In this document: piece after piece, positions 60,101 through 64,000 of the stretch | How positions within the stretch are numbered: position 1 is the stretch's first letter | Layout: every line of letters starts with the position of its first letter | Assembly: GCA_905250125.1 (NCBI GenBank) | Contig: CAJNOL010000128.1 | Location: forward strand, 124,001 to 188,000 | Length of the DNA: 64,000 nucleotides | Reading direction: 5' to 3' | From: Rotaria sordida | Lineage: Eukaryota > Rotifera > Eurotatoria > Philodinida > Philodinidae | The notes under the pieces: generated by a model | Told to the model about the DNA's origin: nothing | Seen by the model: only the letters and a program-made list of their open reading frames with translations | The model's database searches: none | Translations under genes and position numbers: made by a program

Positions 60101-63100
60101 GACGTTAGAGATGATGTAATAACTAACAAACTAAACGTGTATCAAACATTGACGACAAAACGTGCTTGTGCTTTTTGCACCCTGATGATGCAGAAAAATA
60201 CACGATATATCTTTTCTCTTTTATATTGTATTTATATATATCTAAATGTGTGTATACTAATGCTTGCCCTTCTCTTCTCTTCTCTTCTTCTCCGTAATAC
60301 CAAAATGATTACAAAAATTCCAATGAACAACTAAAAAGAAGTTACACAATGCAAAAGAAGACGTCACTATTCGTGCCCTTTTGGTTCTACGTGATGTTAA
60401 TCATAATGTTGATGATAAGTGGGAGAGGCATACACCTTCTGTAGTTTGTTCCCAACGAATTAATATATATATATATATATAGAATTAGAAAATACATTAT
60501 TAGAATATACAGTCGATGATAGATCGCCTATTGACGAACATACAAATGGACAGTCGATCGATCAGCTACTAATTGTTGTTCATCATAATTTTCCATTTGT
60601 ATATTATTCATTAGTGTTCGACTAGACGAAATAAGATATTTGATGACAGATAGAAAGAAATCTCATTCTTTCTTTTTTTTTTTCTTCTTCATAATCCTTT
60701 TAGTGGTGTATGAAGGTTGTTGAATGTGACATTTTTAAAAGAGACATTGATATGGAAGGTATACCTTGCAGGCTAAACGGCTCATTAATGAACCAGTCAA
60801 TTTAACAACCTCAGTGATTGACAATGTACGGATATAGGTTTGTTCTACAATTTTGTATAGAATTTATTCATACATTAATTGCTTCGATGAAAATATTTTC
60901 TTTCACAATTGTTGAATTTCTTTTAAGAGAACATACATACAATTGATGTTATTTCAAGGCCAGTTCATTTGCTTTGCCGCAATATATATGATTTTGAGGC
61001 CCTTTCGTACTAATTCACCTAAAGGCATTGTATTCGCTCCTCCTCATGTTCGTTCATTTATATATACATACACTTAAAAGCGCGAGAACGAAGAAAAAAA
61101 GTAGTGCACCATTAGAATGTATATTCTATATTGTGTATGTGTGAGAAGTATATGTGTACAATATGTGTATGATTGACAGTGGCAGCAGTATTTGAGGAGT
61201 AGTAAAAAAAAAAGAACATCATTCTTAATTCATTTATTTTCATTTCTTTCTCTCATGCTCAACATCGGATGGTAATGTATAGACGAACGAAAACAGATTA
61301 TTGCTTTTCATTAGACAAATTGTTCTTGCCTGTTGTTATTGTACCTATTCGTCTAATTTATGGATCTTAATTTTTCATTGTATGTTGATCGAGAAAATCG
61401 AGTATAGAACTAATTTGACTGTCAAAATAGACATTTTTTTTTCTAGACAATGTCAAAGATTGATAATAATCCTTTTTCTATACATCTTTTGTTTCGTAAT
61501 TTCTTTTTCTTTTTTTTTTTTTTTTTTTCTTGAATAGTCACGCTTACTAATTTTATGCACATCTCTTATCAAAACGGATGCTGTCATTGTGACAGAAGAT
61601 ATGTGTAACTTGAGATCTTCATTACCTTGTAAATAATAAATGGAAATATCTTTTGTATAAAGTCTCCGGAATTACAAATACCATTGTAAAGTTCAAGGTT
61701 ATTTCTTTTTTATACTTTAACTTCCTGAATTTGTGTGAGCGTCCGCATACATACGTAGAAAGGCCGGCGTCTATCTAATCAATAACCATACACCTCGACG
61801 CTTTGTCATTTGTGCAAAAGCTTTTGTGTTCTTCACTTGCACATTACACACACACGCCTACCCTTCTTTTCAATATGCTAATAATTGTTCAAGCTCAATC
61901 TTTTATTCTATTATTATTATAAAGAAGCTCATTCTGTAATTAAACTAAGCTGTTTGAAAAACTGTCCATCTATATCGTCTTTATTATGAAGGACAAACGA
62001 TTCGATGATTATTTTTGACATGAGATGATTTATTTATGAGAAAAAAGAAAAAAAGAGAGAATGATAATCGATCATTTATCCCTTGTGATCATCAAACAGT
62101 AGACAAATTGAAATTGTATTTAACGAGTCGTTTCGATGAGGTAATACTACTTGTATGTTTAAGTGGAACAAAAGAAAGAAGGGGAGGGACGAAAAAAAAA
62201 AGAAAGAATACATTGTCACAGATGTTGTTGAAGATAAAAAAAAATAGTTAACTCCTTTCTTCTGTTGAATATTGAACAACGGTGAAGATGAATATAAGGA
62301 GGTTTATTGCCTCTTGACGAATGCAGCAGCCGTGTGCGCTTTACAGTTGCGTCACGTGTATGCATATAAAGCCTAAAAATTTGTTATGGAAAAGTCATGG
62401 TCCTATCCGATGGCACCATGTGTTGGCCAACGCTACTACCAACTAATACTATAGTGCTTTGAGAGCGATTACGCCATTTTTAGTTCTACGCGCACATAGC
62501 TCAGGTGCGTGCGTGCGTGTAACATTTTGTATGCGTATGCTTTTTCTTCTCGTTTGCAATGTGTGTGCATGAGTTCAGCGTACATATATATAGAAGATAA
62601 TGTCTTCCTTCTCTTCTTCTATTGTTACTTCTGTTGCTACTACCGGTGAGCAAACATTAAGGTGAGACTGAATATATATATATATATATACAAATGAAGG
62701 TTGACCGAAGCCATATATGTGTATATATATGCTGACAAAGTTGAGTGGATGAGTACAACGACAATGATCAAAAAGGCCGTCATGATCGCATAATTTCATA
62801 TGTCTAGGTTTTCAAGTAGTACCCGCGGCGACTATTGGATTCTAATAAGCCTTTTCATTTTTTCTTTTTTTTTATTGAAGAATAACTTTTCTTTTCTAAT
62901 GTTTTAAGCTTCTGTTGCTTTTATTTTAGTTCAGGCAATTTTCGTTTTGTAGTATGCTACTTAATCGTTTTCACTCAGCAGGAGAAGCAGAGACGATTGA
63001 TTGAATAAGTAGATAGGAGAGAGAGAGAGAGAGAGAGAGAAGGAGAATGAACAGAAGAAAAAGAGAAGAATAGTAAGCGAGAAAAAGAAATAAGAGAATT

Positions 63101-64000
63101 ATGATTATTCTTCAGGGAAAGAGAAGAAAAAGAAAAATGAGAGAACAAAAGAGTGAGCAGTCTTAAATGAACTAGTTGTTTTTTGAAGTCGAAATTTTTT
63201 CAGCCGGAAAAATATGATGATGCTTCGAGAGTGAGTATCTTTAACTAGCATAGCTTCTTTTTTTTTTTTCATCTTCAACAAACTTGTCATACGTCATTTT
63301 TATTTTTCTCTTTGAATTAAAATACGTACATGATCTCAAACGACATGTCCGTATTATATTTTTGGTCCATTTGATGATGCATTTTGATGGCTACTTTGCA
63401 CCTTTATGTGTATGTATATATATATATATATATACTCATATAGATATATATATATAAAGTCTTGTCATAGAAGCTTTTGTATGTATAAATGAGTGTGTAT
63501 ATAATCGCCGCCCTACTTTTTTCTCTATTCGATGATGATGAGCGTAGCGGGAGATCTCCCATCCGTACTCGTCATTTCCGCTTGTCAAACCATGTCGCCG
63601 GCAAAAGACCAAAGAGAGGAATATGATGCACATAATGATGTCTCTTATTCTTATTCTTCTCTCTCTCTCTCTCTCCCTCTCTCTGTCTCTTGCTTTTTTT
63701 CATGTCGGAACTTGTATAAGTTGAAAATTGAAGAGTAGTTGTAGTACTATATTGAACGAATAAAAGAGAGTAAACGTGTATATTTTAATTAGTGCCTATG
63801 TGTTCGATTAGATTTCAATCGTCGTATACGATTATAAGTAATGTTCAAAATTCATTCTCAAGAGAAAAAGAGTAGTGTATGCGTGTGTTTGTGTTTCTGA
63901 CTGTACCGTACACATGTAAAGATTCAAAGTGACCGATCCGACTCGATCACATACACATTTTATTCAATTTGTATATGAACTATGAATTGATATGCTTCTT
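57143..64000. other. Gene-poor region with many microsatellites
   Basis: No supported gene on either strand. To about 58500 it is plain A/T-rich. From 58800 on, base composition is more mixed with short tandem tracts: (CGA)n at 59008-59024, (TA)n at 60464-60481, 62672-62690 and 63416-63433, (GA)n at 63015-63041, (CT)n at 63658-63681, and T/C-rich runs. Open frames (for example 59470-59709, 61301-61537, 62575-62799, 63436-63633) are short, overlap on opposite strands and lack recognisable domains. May be the regulatory or intronic DNA of a gene beyond the window end. Confidence 0.45.
63015..63041. repeat. (GA)n microsatellite
   Basis: About 12 GA units in a purine-rich region. Confidence 0.9.

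Noticed and set aside
1..64000. tRNA, rRNA, spliced-leader RNA, telomeric repeat or CRISPR-like array
   Set aside because: I looked for T-loop GTTCGA contexts with matching acceptor stems, known rotifer leader and telomere words and regularly spaced repeats, and found nothing convincing.

Overview
This window looks like nuclear DNA of a small-genome animal, most likely a bdelloid rotifer. The support is A/T-rich DNA, A/T-ending codons, many GT-AG introns of about 50-90 bases, metazoan gene families (AP-2 mu, casein kinase 1 gamma, CCDC81, an NK-type homeobox gene, an ABCA transporter) and decayed mobile DNA between genes. Taxon is an inference; no rRNA or mitochondrial marker is present. All exon joins were made by eye from splice signals, reading phase and protein family similarity.

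Layout. 1-13249 (+): the 3' part of an ABCA-type full lipid transporter, from the first ATPase domain to the stop, in 19 exons. One 5-kb intron of it holds two complete genes: AP-2 mu on the opposite strand (2816-4252) and a USP4/11/15-type ubiquitin hydrolase on the same strand (4761-7380). 13362-13575 (-): a tiny unknown gene, tail to tail with ABCA. 13.6-17.4 kb: gene graveyard (PARN-like fragment, MULE/FLYWCH-type transposase 3' end, a USP-like tail fragment, a degenerate minisatellite). 17533-18770 (-): TTK/Mps1-like kinase. 19729-26257 (-): CCDC81, apparently 15 coding exons. 26739-30451 (+): casein kinase 1 gamma, 16 exons, head to head with CCDC81.

30.5-47.8 kb is mostly non-genic: a decayed POLRMT-like gene, several MITE/foldback elements, a duplicated decayed unit that may derive from a PARP-domain gene and is split by a 480-bp palindrome, a small two-exon membrane protein gene (40843-41370, -), and a decayed mariner-like element. 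47801-49584 (+): NK-like homeobox gene. 49.6-56.2 kb: a LINE-type reverse transcriptase remnant and further inverted-repeat elements. 56243-57142 (+): an intronless metallo-beta-lactamase-fold hydrolase. 57.2-64 kb: no supported gene, many microsatellites.

The genes are unrelated housekeeping and developmental genes (membrane transport, endocytosis, deubiquitination, spindle checkpoint, cilia/centrosome, Wnt-type kinase, transcription), not a pathway cluster. The most unusual property of the window is the density of imperfect foldback (long-armed inverted repeat) elements: at least nine, with different sequences, in introns and between genes, one filling almost a whole CCDC81 intron.
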